Below, piece after piece: positions 16,399 through 25,075 of a stretch of DNA of 33,777 nt. The stretch's first letter is position 1. Every line of letters begins with the position of its first letter. The position numbers were made by a program, and so were the translations under genes. Source of the stretch: an uncultured Bacteroides sp. (lineage in GTDB: Bacteria > Bacteroidota > Bacteroidia > Bacteroidales > Bacteroidaceae); the NCBI GenBank assembly GCA_949288715.1, contig CASELH010000026.1, forward strand, positions 1 to 33,777, in the 5' to 3' direction. The notes under the pieces were generated by a model. It made no database searches, was not told where the DNA came from, and worked only from the letters and a program-made list of their open reading frames with translations.

Positions 16399-16477
16399 GT
16401 CATGCTGAACGAATGTGAAGCATCTCCTGCCAACTAAGCAAAGTTACCGGGAGATGCTTCACTGCGTTCAGCATGAC
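16399..16477. repeat. Dispersed palindromic element, copy A
   Basis: GTCATGCTGAACG...GAAGCATCTCC (16399-16427) is mirrored by GGAGATGCTTC...CGTTCAGCATGAC (16450-16477), a near-perfect stem of about 28 bp with a 20-nt centre. A second copy of the same element is at 26348-26423. No ORF or target duplication was seen. Confidence 0.85.
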
Positions 16478-16497
16478 AGAGTGGATGGAAAAGAATC

Positions 16498-16589
16498 AGA
16501 GCTGGCTCTGATAAATCGTAAGAGCAGGCTCTGATGAACCGTAAGAGCCGGCTCTGATTAACTATAAGAGCTGGCTCTGATAATTTTTT
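16498..16589. repeat. 23-bp tandem array, four units with a conserved palindrome
   Basis: Four contiguous 23-bp units start at 16498, 16521, 16544 and 16567. Each begins AGAGC, two variable bases, GCTCT (TG, AG, CG, TG in the centre), then GAT and an A/T-rich tail usually ending in GTA or ATA. The palindromic arms are invariant while the tail drifts. The array ends about 45 bp before the -7 box of the next gene. Confidence 0.9.
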
Positions 16590-16634
16590 AGAAGAATGAC
16601 TTATAGGAATGGAATAAGATTAGGAACAAATCGT

Positions 16635-16642
16635 TATATTTG
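16635..16642 (+). promoter_or_regulatory. -7 promoter box before the DUF4469 gene
   Basis: TATATTTG, a full TAnnTTTG match, 29 bp before the ATG at 16672. No recognisable -33 box, which leaves room for activator dependence. Confidence 0.6.
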
Positions 16643-16671
16643 CGAATGAACCATTAAAGACAATATAGGTC

Positions 16672-17388
16672 ATGAAACAGGAACTGAAAGGATGGCTGAT
16701 GGATAATCCTATTAAACAAGAAGGTGATGACGGCCAGATACTCCGCCTCGAGTCGGCCGGCAGCATAGGCCTGCGCGAGGTGGTGGAAGAGATGAGCCGC
16801 GAAGGCACCGGCCTGCGCCCCGAGACGCTGGCCCACGTGGTGAGCCTCTACCAGCGGGTGCTGACGCGGCTGGTGCTGTCCGGCTACTCCGTCAACACGG
16901 GCATGTTCCGCCTGGCCCCGGGCTTCAAGGGGCTCGTGGAGGGCGGCGTGTGGAACGCCGGGCGAAACTCCATCCGCGTCACCTTCACCCAGGGCAAGGA
17001 GCTGCGCCAGGCCATCGCGCAGACTCCGGTGAAGATATTGGGCCGCCGCGCCGAAGGCATCGTCATCCTGTCCGGGCGGGACACGAGCACCGGCGCCACC
17101 GACTTCACCGCCACCGCCGGGCGCAACTACGAGCTGCGCGGCCGCCGCCTCAAGGTGGAGGGCACGGACCCGGCCGTGGGCATCGAGCTGGCCGACGGGC
17201 AGGGCTACTCCCTGCGCCTCGGGCCGGACATGCTGGCCGTGAACATGCCCGGCCGCCTGGTGTTCCTCCTGCCCCGGGACCTGCCCGCGGGCACCTACAC
17301 GCTCACCGTCACCTCGCAGCGGTCCAACGCGGGACAGCTGCTCCGCCAGCCCCGCAGCGCCAGCGTCGTGCTGGAGGTGAAGGCCTGA
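16672..17388 (+). CDS. HU-like DNA-binding protein with DUF4469 C-terminal domain
   Basis: A 238-residue protein of a kind common in Bacteroides. The N-terminal 120 residues are an HU/IHF-like fold (LREVVEEMSREGTGLRPETLAHVVSLYQ, then YSVNTGMFRLAPGFKGLVEGG in place of the HU beta-arm). From about 125 on is the DUF4469 region, a predicted beta-rich module (GRNYELRGRRLKVEG...GRLVFLLPRDLPAGTYTLTVTSQ) resembling an Ig/IPT-type fold. Such proteins are assumed to be nucleoid- or DNA-associated; the role of the second domain is not known. A tandem palindromic array lies directly upstream of the promoter. Coding sequence is strongly GC3-rich. Confidence 0.85.
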   Translation: MKQELKGWLMDNPIKQEGDDGQILRLESAGSIGLREVVEEMSREGTGLRPETLAHVVSLYQRVLTRLVLSGYSVNTGMFRLAPGFKGLVEGGVWNAGRNSIRVTFTQGKELRQAIAQTPVKILGRRAEGIVILSGRDTSTGATDFTATAGRNYELRGRRLKVEGTDPAVGIELADGQGYSLRLGPDMLAVNMPGRLVFLLPRDLPAGTYTLTVTSQRSNAGQLLRQPRSASVVLEVKA

Positions 17389-17414
17389 AAGGGATTTCCG
17401 GATATTACAAAACG

Positions 17415-17483
17415 AGGCGCGGATTGTGCGGAATGACACGGATGCTATAAACTCAATCCGTGAAATCCGCGCAATCCGCGCCT
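17415..17483. terminator. Inverted repeat between convergent DUF4469 and nqrF genes
   Basis: AGGCGCGGATT...GCGGAA...CACGGAT (17415-17443) is imperfectly mirrored by ATCCGTG...ATCCGC...AATCCGCGCCT (17456-17483). Each arm is itself built from a repeated ATCCGCG word. It can fold on either strand and ends before AAAAGAAAAG on the + strand; it probably stops transcription from nqr, though no long U-tract follows. Confidence 0.6.
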
Positions 17484-17509
17484 AAAAGAAAAGTATCAAC
17501 CGGCTTGCC

Positions 17510-18781
17510 TTATCCGCCGAAGTTGTCGAACATCAGGTTGGACATGGGCACGCCCAGGTCGTCCAGCATCTTCTCCACAGCCTTCGACATGGGGCCGGGG
17601 CCGCACATGTAGTACTCTATGTCTTCGGGAGCCTCGTGGTCCTTCAGATAGGTGTTGTAGATGACCTGGTGCACGAAGCCCGGGGTGTACTTCACGCCCG
17701 CAGCGTCGGCGGCGGGGTCGGGGCGGTCGAGCGCCAGGTGGAACGAGAAGTTGGGGAACTCCTTCTCCAGGTCGAGGAAGTCTTGCAGGTAGAACACCTC
17801 GTTCAGCGCGCGCGCTCCGTAGAAGTACGACATCTTGCGGTCGGTGGTGTGCAGCGTCTTGGTCATGTGCATAATCTGGGCACGCAGCGGGGCCATGCCG
17901 GCGCCACCGCCAATCCACATCATCTCCTTCTTCGAGTCGAATATCGGGTGGAAGTCTCCGTAAGGACCACTCATGATGACCTTGTCGCCCGGCTTCAGCG
18001 TGAAGATGTAGGACGAAGCAATGCCCGGCATCACGTCCTGGAAGCCCACCTGAGGTTTCGGCTTGAAGGGCGGCGTGGCGATACGTACCGTCAGCATGAT
18101 GCGGTCGCCCTCGGCCGGATAGTTGGCCATGGAGTAGGCGCGGATGGTCTCCTCGTCGTTGTGGCACTTCAAGCCGAAGAGGCCGAACTTCTCCCACGCA
18201 GGCAGGTACTCCTCGCCGATAAGGCTCTTGTCGATGTCCTTGTCGTAGTCCATGGAGTATTTCGGTATCTTAATCTGCGCATACGAGCCCGGGATGAAGT
18301 CCATGTGCTCGCCGGGAGGCAGGGCCACGATGAACTCCTTGATGAAGGTGGCCACGTTCTTGTTGGAGATGACTTCGCACTCCCACTCCTTCACGCCCAG
18401 CACGCTTTCAGATACCTTGATGGACATGTCGTTCTTCACCTTCACCTGGCAGCCCAAACGCCAATGATTCTGCTGCTGCTTGCGGCTGAAGTGGGGCACC
18501 TCGGAGGGCAGAATCTCGCCGCCGCCTTCCAGCACCTGGCATTTGCACTGCCCGCACGAACCCTTTCCGCCGCACGCCGACGAGAGGAACACACCGTTCA
18601 CCGCCAACGTGTTGAGCAACGTCGAGCCGGAAGCCACGTCCAGCACGCGGTCGCCGTTGATGGTGATTTTCACATTGCCCGATGGCACCAAGTACTTCTT
18701 GGCCACCAGCAGGATTACTACAAGCAACAGGATTACTACCAGGAATACTCCAATGCTCGCTAATATCAAATTCATATCCAT
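17510..18781 (-). CDS. nqrF: Na+-translocating NADH:quinone reductase subunit F
   Basis: A 423-residue subunit, the NADH-oxidising entry point of Na+-NQR. One N-terminal membrane helix (about 4-27) anchors it. A ferredoxin-like 2Fe-2S domain follows, with Cys70, Cys76 and Cys79 in SSACGGKGSCGQC and the fourth ligand in RLGCQV near 110. The FAD-binding part shows RAYSMANYPAEG, and the NADH-binding part shows GGGAGMAPLRAQ; the chain ends MFDNFGG. Electrons pass from NADH through FAD and the iron-sulfur cluster to the membrane subunits. It is the last gene of the nqrA-F operon, 19 bp after nqrE. Confidence 0.98.
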   Translation of the reverse strand: MDMNLILASIGVFLVVILLLVVILLVAKKYLVPSGNVKITINGDRVLDVASGSTLLNTLAVNGVFLSSACGGKGSCGQCKCQVLEGGGEILPSEVPHFSRKQQQNHWRLGCQVKVKNDMSIKVSESVLGVKEWECEVISNKNVATFIKEFIVALPPGEHMDFIPGSYAQIKIPKYSMDYDKDIDKSLIGEEYLPAWEKFGLFGLKCHNDEETIRAYSMANYPAEGDRIMLTVRIATPPFKPKPQVGFQDVMPGIASSYIFTLKPGDKVIMSGPYGDFHPIFDSKKEMMWIGGGAGMAPLRAQIMHMTKTLHTTDRKMSYFYGARALNEVFYLQDFLDLEKEFPNFSFHLALDRPDPAADAAGVKYTPGFVHQVIYNTYLKDHEAPEDIEYYMCGPGPMSKAVEKMLDDLGVPMSNLMFDNFGG

Positions 18782-18800
18782 TGTCTTATTCCTTTCCTTT

Positions 18801-19427
18801 TTAAATGTTCAACCCTGAGAAACACATAAATGCCATAGCCATCAGGCCCACCGTGATGAAGGTGATGCCCAAGCCCTTGAGCGGAGCAGGCACATCGGAG
18901 TAAGCCATCTTCTCGCGAATGGCGGCCAAACCCACGATAGCCAGCATCCAGCCCAATCCGGAACCCAGCGCATAGGAAATGGCATCGGAAACGCTGCCGA
19001 TGTACTTCGGGTCGCTCATGCCCAGATTGATGCGTTGCTGCATGAACAGAGACGCACCCATGATGGCACAGTTCACGGCAATCAGCGGCAAGAAGATGCC
19101 CAACGAAGCGTAGAGCGACGGGCTGAAGCGCTCAACCGCCATCTCCACCAGCTGGGTAATGCCGGCAATCACCGCAATGAAAAGAATAAAGCTGAGGAAG
19201 CTGAGGTCCACGCCCTCAATGATGGCGTTGGGGCCCAGCACCTTGGTCTGCAACAAGTAGTTGACGGGAAGGGTCACCACCAGCACGAACGTCACGGCGA
19301 TGCCCAGCCCCACGGAGGTCTTCACAGTCTTCGAAACGGCCAGGTACGAGCACATGCCGAGGAAGAATGCGAATATCATGTTGTCCACAAATATGGACCG
19401 TATCAATAAGCTAAAAAAATCTCCCAT
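18801..19427 (-). CDS. nqrE: Na+-translocating NADH:quinone reductase subunit E
   Basis: A 208-residue integral membrane subunit with six predicted helices. It shows the short inverted-duplication features shared with Nqr[21 protein letters not shown] near the start with a Cys in the first half, and [10 protein letters not shown] in the second. In the known enzyme these half-helices of NqrD/E hold an iron centre between the cysteines. It lies between nqrD (51 bp) and nqrF (19 bp). Confidence 0.98.
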   Translation of the reverse strand: MGDFFSLLIRSIFVDNMIFAFFLGMCSYLAVSKTVKTSVGLGIAVTFVLVVTLPVNYLLQTKVLGPNAIIEGVDLSFLSFILFIAVIAGITQLVEMAVERFSPSLYASLGIFLPLIAVNCAIMGASLFMQQRINLGMSDPKYIGSVSDAISYALGSGLGWMLAIVGLAAIREKMAYSDVPAPLKGLGITFITVGLMAMAFMCFSGLNI

Positions 19428-19478
19428 AATGATGTTTCTATTTTTGTAGTTAGCAGCAAAATATTAATACTAACGGAA

Positions 19479-20114
19479 TCATTTCTCTTGCAACTCCTTA
19501 TGGTGTGCACGCTGGTACCAGATGATGCAAGCCAGGATAATCAGAGCCATAGGCGGCATCAGCATCAGGCCGTTGTTCACGTAGCCCGCATTCTGGATAG
19601 GCGCATAGTTCAGGATGTTGAAGCCGAGCAAAGTGCCCGAACCCAGCAACTCGCGGATGAATGCCACGATAATCAGAATCTTGGCATAACCCAATCCGTT
19701 GCCAAGGCCATCGAGGAACGACTCCCACGGACCGTTCTGCATGGCAAACGCCTCAAGACGTCCCATCAGGATACAGTTCGTAATAATCAAGCCCACGTAT
19801 ACGGAAAGTTGCACGCTTACGTCGTAGGCAAAAGCCTTCAATATTTCGCTTACTACAGTTACCAACGCAGCCACAACCACCAACTGCACAATGATGCGGA
19901 TGCGGTTGGGGATGGTCTTGCGAATCAACGAAATCACCACGTTGGAGAAAGCCGTAATAACAGCCACGGACAAACCCATCACAATGGCAGGCTCCAGCTT
20001 GGAGGTTACAGCCAATGCAGAACAGATACCCAATACCTGCACGGTAACCGGGTTGTTCATACCCAACGGGGTAGAGAATACTTCTTTATTCTTCTTAGAA
20101 AACAACTGTCCCAT
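19479..20114 (-). CDS. nqrD: Na+-translocating NADH:quinone reductase subunit D
   Basis: A 211-residue membrane subunit paralogous to NqrE, with about six helices. Motifs [17 protein letters not shown] near 21 and [16 protein letters not shown] around 110 carry the cysteines of the iron site shared with NqrE. It follows nqrC after only 4 bp, suggesting coupled translation. Confidence 0.98.
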   Translation of the reverse strand: MGQLFSKKNKEVFSTPLGMNNPVTVQVLGICSALAVTSKLEPAIVMGLSVAVITAFSNVVISLIRKTIPNRIRIIVQLVVVAALVTVVSEILKAFAYDVSVQLSVYVGLIITNCILMGRLEAFAMQNGPWESFLDGLGNGLGYAKILIIVAFIRELLGSGTLLGFNILNYAPIQNAGYVNNGLMLMPPMALIILACIIWYQRAHHKELQEK

Positions 20115-20118
20115 GTCC

Positions 20119-20802
20119 TTATTCCTCCACGTTATTGGTTAAAAACTTCTTGTAATTGCCCAGGCAGCTCTTAATCATGGCGTCTACGGCTACCGAGGTA
20201 ATCGTACCGCCCGAAATGCCGTCTACCTGGTAATCGGGTTTCTCAATCTTGCCGTGTTTCACCACGCCAAGGGCCACTTCGCCGTTCTCCAGCGTCTTCT
20301 TACCTTGGAACTGTGCCTGGAAAGGCTCAGTAGCGATTTCTGCGCCCAATCCCGGAGTCTCACCGGCATGCGAGAAATAGGTGCCATACACGGTGTCTTT
20401 ATCATCATTCAAAGCCACATAGCCCCAGATGGCGCCCCAAAGGCCTACGCCGTAAACCGGGAAGACGTACTTCTTTTCACCGTTAATATCGGCTACAAAT
20501 ACATGCAGACGGTTATTCTCTTTTACTTCTTTTTCATAACCTGTGGCAAAAGCGGCTGTGTTCTCGCTCAACGTGCCGTCTTCGTTCATCAGCATGTCCT
20601 TTACATATTTATTATATTCTGCATCGGCATCCTCAACATTGCGTATGTTCAGGGCGGAAAGGATTTGCTTTTTGGTATCCATCTCCACGTTCTTACTCTG
20701 TCTTTCTTTCAACGATGAGCTTACAAATGCCAGCAAAAATGCTACGATAACAACTATTACCGAAGCATAAATGATAGTATAACTGTTACTATTGGTATTC
20801 AT
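20119..20802 (-). CDS. nqrC: Na+-translocating NADH:quinone reductase subunit C
   Basis: A 227-residue subunit with one N-terminal membrane helix (about 8-29) and a soluble FMN domain. The flavin attachment motif is SGGT at 197-200 in [15 protein letters not shown], so Thr200 should carry covalent FMN through a phosphoester bond; many homologues read SGAT here. The bond is made by the flavin transferase ApbE, whose gene is not in this window. The [10 protein letters not shown] stretch at 147-156 is also typical of the family. Confidence 0.97.
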   Translation of the reverse strand: MNTNSNSYTIIYASVIVVIVAFLLAFVSSSLKERQSKNVEMDTKKQILSALNIRNVEDADAEYNKYVKDMLMNEDGTLSENTAAFATGYEKEVKENNRLHVFVADINGEKKYVFPVYGVGLWGAIWGYVALNDDKDTVYGTYFSHAGETPGLGAEIATEPFQAQFQGKKTLENGEVALGVVKHGKIEKPDYQVDGISGGTITSVAVDAMIKSCLGNYKKFLTNNVEE

Positions 20803-20816
20803 TTTATTTCGGTATT

Positions 20817-21998
20817 TTAATTGTTAGACTTCACGGATTTCAAGGCAGCACGCTTTTCGCGGCGGCTGATGTTGCTCTGAACCACGCAGTAGTCAATCAG
20901 CGGGGCAAAGATATTCATCAGCAGGATAGCGAGCATCATGCCTTCGGGATAACCGGGATTCAGCACGCGGATGATGATAGCCATCACACCAATGAGGAAT
21001 CCATAGATGTATTTACCAGTCTCCGTGCGCGACGAAGTCACAGGGTCGGTAGCCATGAATACGGCACCAAAGCAGAAGCCTCCCAATACAAGGTGCTCAT
21101 ACCAAGGCATGTGGGCAACTGCCGTATCCGGACCTGCCACATTGAATATCCAAGCCATCAAAGCGCCTCCCACAAATACGGAAAGCATCGTCTTCCAGCT
21201 GGCAACACCGGTCCACAACAGGATAACGGCGCCAATGGCTATGGCGATGACGCTCGTCTCACCAATAGAACCGGGAATCAAACCTGTAATCATGTCCCAC
21301 GAAAAGTCGGGAGCAGCAGTCGAAGTCTTGGCAATACCCAGCGGAGTAGCCACTGTCAAACCGTCTACCGTCTGGCCCAAGCCAAAAATGCTGTCGCCGG
21401 ACACCCATACGGCATCGCCGGACATCTTGGTGGGGTAAGCGAAGAACAGGAATGCGCGGGTTATCAAGGCCACGTTGAACACATTCATACCCGTACCGCC
21501 AAATACCTCTTTTGCAAAGATTACGGAGAAGGCAGTAGCTACGGCAAGCATCCACAGCGGGCAATCTACCGGAACAATCATCGGAATCAATATACCCGAA
21601 ACGAGGAAGCCCTCCTGAATTTCTTCCTTCTTCCACTGGGCTACAACGAACTCTATGCCGAGGCCCACTACATAAGACACGATAATCTTAGGCAACACAG
21701 CCAGAAAGCCATAGCCAAACAACTGCATGAAGCTGCCTTCAACACCTGTAGCATGGAAGTGCTGGTAACCTACGTTATACATACCGAACAACATGGCCGG
21801 TATCAACGCAATGACCACTATCGACATAATGCGCTTACTGTCGATGGCGTCATGGATATGCGTTCCCGATTTCGCCGTAGTGTTGGGCACAAAGAGGAAT
21901 GACTCAAAGCCCTCGAACACCGAACGAAATGCGTGGTATTTGCCGCCCTCTTCAAAGTTCGGCTTTATCTTGTCGAGATAATTTCTTAACGCTTTCAT
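20817..21998 (-). CDS. nqrB: Na+-translocating NADH:quinone reductase subunit B
   Basis: A 393-residue polytopic subunit, with about ten helices after a polar N-terminus. It forms the Na+ path, carries a covalent FMN and binds riboflavin. The flavin threonine is likely Thr218 in DGLTVATP (212-219). EVFGGTGMNVFNVALITRAF near 164 is a conserved channel segment. It is 29 bp after nqrA and 14 bp before nqrC. Confidence 0.98.
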   Translation of the reverse strand: MKALRNYLDKIKPNFEEGGKYHAFRSVFEGFESFLFVPNTTAKSGTHIHDAIDSKRIMSIVVIALIPAMLFGMYNVGYQHFHATGVEGSFMQLFGYGFLAVLPKIIVSYVVGLGIEFVVAQWKKEEIQEGFLVSGILIPMIVPVDCPLWMLAVATAFSVIFAKEVFGGTGMNVFNVALITRAFLFFAYPTKMSGDAVWVSGDSIFGLGQTVDGLTVATPLGIAKTSTAAPDFSWDMITGLIPGSIGETSVIAIAIGAVILLWTGVASWKTMLSVFVGGALMAWIFNVAGPDTAVAHMPWYEHLVLGGFCFGAVFMATDPVTSSRTETGKYIYGFLIGVMAIIIRVLNPGYPEGMMLAILLMNIFAPLIDYCVVQSNISRREKRAALKSVKSNN

Positions 21999-22027
21999 TT
22001 AATTTTTATGTTGGTTTATAGTTTAAA

Positions 22028-23377
22028 TCACGCCATTTCCGCGCGCAGCATGTCAAGACCTGCACGTACGATACGCTGTACTTCTACTTTTGATGAGCAA
22101 ACGAATTCGCACAGGGCGAAATCTTCGGGAGCCACCTCATATATGCCCAATGCCTCCATCCGGTCAATATCTCCGGCAATGATAGCCTTTACCAGATATT
22201 CAGGATAGATATCCATGGGGAATACTTTGTCGTATTCATGAGACATAATCATGTGGCGCTCACCGCCCTTCACACGGGCATCGAACACATACTCCTTCTT
22301 GCCCATCAGCCAGCTGAAATAAGAATGGCTGGTGCTGAACTGGTTGCAACGCGGAGCTATCCAGCCCAGGAATTCGTGCACTTCGTCTCCTTCGGGAATC
22401 ACCGTCAATTGGTTGTGGAAAGCACCCAGATAGCCGTTAGGAGAAACCTGCTTGCCGGTAAGCACGTTGCCGCTAATGTAACGCAGGTCTTTATCCTTGC
22501 TCACGTTGCCTTGAAATACGTTGGTAAGCAAAGCGCCCACTTTCAGTTTGCAATAAGCAGGCTTCAGCACCGCGCTTCCCGTTACGGCTACTGTGCGGGT
22601 AAAGTCCACACGTCCCGTGTTCAGCACGCGGCCGATGAAAATAACCGCCTCGGCACCGATGGTCCAAACCGTCTCACCCTTGCACACAGGGTCAATGTGA
22701 TTGATTTGCACACCTACGTTGCCTGCAGGATTCGGGCCGTCGAACACGTTGATGGTAACATCTTTGGCTCCGGTAAGGGCAGCGGCTTTTTGATTTACAG
22801 AAAGGCTCAGGTAAGTCTTTGCCATACGCGACAAGGCGGTAAGGCCTGTCTGGAAATTCTGTTCCTCCCCTTTCAATGCAAACTCAAAGTCGGGTGCCAG
22901 CGGATTGCTGTCGAATGCCGACACAAAGATGGCCTTCGGCTGGATAGTCGGATCGGCAATCACGTCATAAGGACGCTGACGGATGAAGGCGAACAAACCG
23001 GCATTCAGCAGCAACTCTTTCACTTGCTGGCCGTTCATTTTTGCCGGATCCTTCTTGCCGAATTCCTCGTAATCTTGCTCTGCGGCAGCTTCTACCACGA
23101 TGTTCAGCACCTTACGCTTCGCACCGCGTTCCACGCTTGTCACTACGCCGCTCACGGGCGAAACAAACTTCAATTCAGGATGATTCTTGTCAATAAACAA
23201 GGGTCCCCCGGCCATCACATACTCCTGCTCTTTTACCACTACCTTGGGCGTAACCCCTGTAAAATCGTCCGGAACCAGGGAGTAGAATCCGGGCTCTTTC
23301 ACAGAGAAATACTCCTGTGCAGCTTTACCTTTCAGGTTGATGTCAAGGCCTTTACGTAACTTAATTACATTTGCCAT
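22028..23377 (-). CDS. nqrA: Na+-translocating NADH:quinone reductase subunit A
   Basis: A 449-residue soluble subunit on the cytoplasmic face that takes part in ubiquinone/menaquinone access. The start MANVIKLRKGLDINLKGKA is the canonical NqrA N-terminus, and KFVSPVSGVVTSVERGAKRKVLNIVVE is a barrel-sandwich (biotinyl-like) segment near 70-95. No membrane helix is present. It heads the six-gene nqrABCDEF operon; the only good promoter of the cluster is just upstream. Confidence 0.98.
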   Translation of the reverse strand: MANVIKLRKGLDINLKGKAAQEYFSVKEPGFYSLVPDDFTGVTPKVVVKEQEYVMAGGPLFIDKNHPELKFVSPVSGVVTSVERGAKRKVLNIVVEAAAEQDYEEFGKKDPAKMNGQQVKELLLNAGLFAFIRQRPYDVIADPTIQPKAIFVSAFDSNPLAPDFEFALKGEEQNFQTGLTALSRMAKTYLSLSVNQKAAALTGAKDVTINVFDGPNPAGNVGVQINHIDPVCKGETVWTIGAEAVIFIGRVLNTGRVDFTRTVAVTGSAVLKPAYCKLKVGALLTNVFQGNVSKDKDLRYISGNVLTGKQVSPNGYLGAFHNQLTVIPEGDEVHEFLGWIAPRCNQFSTSHSYFSWLMGKKEYVFDARVKGGERHMIMSHEYDKVFPMDIYPEYLVKAIIAGDIDRMEALGIYEVAPEDFALCEFVCSSKVEVQRIVRAGLDMLRAEMA

Positions 23378-23412
23378 GCGTTATTTTAAATAATGGTTTC
23401 TGATTTTGCCCG

Positions 23413-23420
23413 CAAAAATA
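23413..23420 (-). promoter_or_regulatory. -7 promoter box of the nqr operon
   Basis: TATTTTTG on the minus strand, 36 bp before the nqrA ATG. Several TTTTTTG words lie upstream, but none at exactly 19-21 bp. Confidence 0.6.
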
Positions 23421-23437
23421 ACAAAAAAGAATGTGAA

Positions 23438-23483
23438 TAAAGAGCAAAAAAGAAAGGAATTACGGATAAATTTCCGTAATTCC
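23438..23483 (-). terminator. Intrinsic terminator after the C1 peptidase gene
   Basis: GGAATTACGG (23483-23474 on the minus strand) pairs with CCGTAATTCC (23465-23456), followed on the minus strand by TTTCTTTTTTG. It separates the peptidase from nqrA, which is on the same strand. Confidence 0.85.
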
Positions 23484-23530
23484 CTTCGTTAACGGTTACA
23501 GATGTCATATTTGCTACATTCTGAGTGCCT

Positions 23531-24925
23531 TTATTGTTCTTCGGCAAACATGGGATCCCATGCCGGAAGAAGCACCGGGTCTTGCTCAAATATCTTCAGC
23601 ACCTTGGCAGGCACGTATTTCGTCTCCAGCACCAGGCGGAACATGTATTCGTCAAACCAGCGGTCGGTCATGATAAGATGGCCTTTGTAGCCGGCCGAGG
23701 GTCCCCAGCTGTTTTCCACCATCCACTTGACGGGTTTGCCAGCTTCATCCAAGTCCACTGCCATCAAGGTCATAGCGTGCGCCGAAAGGCTGGCAAAGGT
23801 CTGGATACGCTGCTTTTTGTCCATGCCGAAGGTTGTGCCCAGCAATGAACCGTAGTCGTAGTTGTCCACATCCAGCAGTCCTCTTTTGGAATCCAATTGC
23901 GCCACGTCGCTCGAGAAGTACATGCGCGTACCGTCTTTCAATGATGCAATGGCCATCTGCTTGATATCTTTCACCGGCAAGTTCACGTAGCGCCAGTTTT
24001 TGCCGTCATAGCGGTGGCGGTCATAGGCAATCTCATAACATTTATAATATTCGCGCGTAGGGTCGTTCATCACCATCACGTAGTTGGTGAGCAGTTGGGT
24101 GTCGCCATATTTCTCCAAGAACGATTGCGGAGTATGGTGCTCCACCGCCACCCGTTTGCCTTGGGCATCCTTACGGACATAGTCGAACGAGGTGGGCGGC
24201 ACACCCAGATTCAGCACCAGCATACGATACACCGTGCCCAGCATTTCAGTCTTCAAACTTTCCAGTTCACTCGCCCTAACATTGGCGGCCACTTTCTCTC
24301 GCAAAGACAAGCCGTATTCCTTGAGTTTGAGTCCTATCAACGAAGACATCTGGCTGGTGTGGTCGCTGCTATATGTTTCGGGCATTGCCTCTTTGGGCAC
24401 CAAGCCATATTTGGTCACAATGTCTGCCACACCCGTAAAGGTACCTCCGTCGCTCAAGGGGTGTTTGAAAAGCCACTCCACGGTTTGGTCGGTCATCGGT
24501 TTGTCCGCCGTGTCGATAATGCCTTGCAGAAAGAGGTTTGCTTTCTCCAGCTGATCCCAAAAGAATGAATAGACTTGCGAAAATTCCAATCCGGGCAGGT
24601 TATAGCGTGCAATGGCTTTGGCACGCATGATGTTAAGTCCCGTAAAGAGCCAGCAACGCCCGGACGACTGTTGGTCGGTAATGCCCTTCGACTCCACCAA
24701 GATGGAGAAGTCCGCATTAACCTCTCCCTGGTTTTCCTGGTTCAGTGCCAGCGATTTGATGCTGTTCGCCCCGATGGCATTGCGGATGGCCTTGTCGGAA
24801 GCGGTATTCTGATAACTTTGTCGGATTTGTTCCAGCATTTCGCTACTGATGCCTCCTTTGTTGTCTTGCGCTTGCAAAGCCAGGGCGGCTCCAAGAAGAA
24901 TGACGGATAAAAACTGCTTTTTCAT
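23531..24925 (-). CDS. Secreted C1-family (bleomycin hydrolase-like) aminopeptidase
   Basis: A 464-residue papain-fold peptidase of the PepC/bleomycin hydrolase branch. A signal peptide covers about residues 1-20 (MKKQFLSVILLGAALALQAQ), placing it in the periplasm or envelope, unlike the cytosolic PepC of Firmicutes. The active Cys is Cys91 in DQQSSGRCWLFTGLN; the catalytic His is in LSAHAMTLMAVD and the Asn in VENSWGPSAGYKG near the C-terminus. These enzymes trim N-terminal residues from peptides as hexamers. The frame is open 38 codons further upstream, but the start chosen gives the signal peptide and lies after the -7 box. Confidence 0.93.
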   Translation of the reverse strand: MKKQFLSVILLGAALALQAQDNKGGISSEMLEQIRQSYQNTASDKAIRNAIGANSIKSLALNQENQGEVNADFSILVESKGITDQQSSGRCWLFTGLNIMRAKAIARYNLPGLEFSQVYSFFWDQLEKANLFLQGIIDTADKPMTDQTVEWLFKHPLSDGGTFTGVADIVTKYGLVPKEAMPETYSSDHTSQMSSLIGLKLKEYGLSLREKVAANVRASELESLKTEMLGTVYRMLVLNLGVPPTSFDYVRKDAQGKRVAVEHHTPQSFLEKYGDTQLLTNYVMVMNDPTREYYKCYEIAYDRHRYDGKNWRYVNLPVKDIKQMAIASLKDGTRMYFSSDVAQLDSKRGLLDVDNYDYGSLLGTTFGMDKKQRIQTFASLSAHAMTLMAVDLDEAGKPVKWMVENSWGPSAGYKGHLIMTDRWFDEYMFRLVLETKYVPAKVLKIFEQDPVLLPAWDPMFAEEQ

Positions 24926-24961
24926 TACTGTACAAGTTTCATGGGTTATTGATATTTCAGA

Positions 24962-24969
24962 CAAAAATA
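24962..24969 (-). promoter_or_regulatory. -7 promoter box of the C1 peptidase gene
   Basis: TATTTTTG on the minus strand, 36 bp before the chosen ATG. This position argues against the longer open frame, which would start inside or before the promoter. Confidence 0.55.
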
Positions 24970-25075
24970 ATGCCATTTTTTGGATTTTTAGTAAGGTCTT
25001 TACATTTATTATTAATCCGGGAAGAAATTTCCGATGCAAAACGTGTTCCTTTGTACCATATTTTATATCCGACGC

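Noticed and set aside
24926-25039. 38-codon extension of the C1 peptidase
   Set aside because: It crosses the -7 box and removes the signal peptide from the N-terminus.
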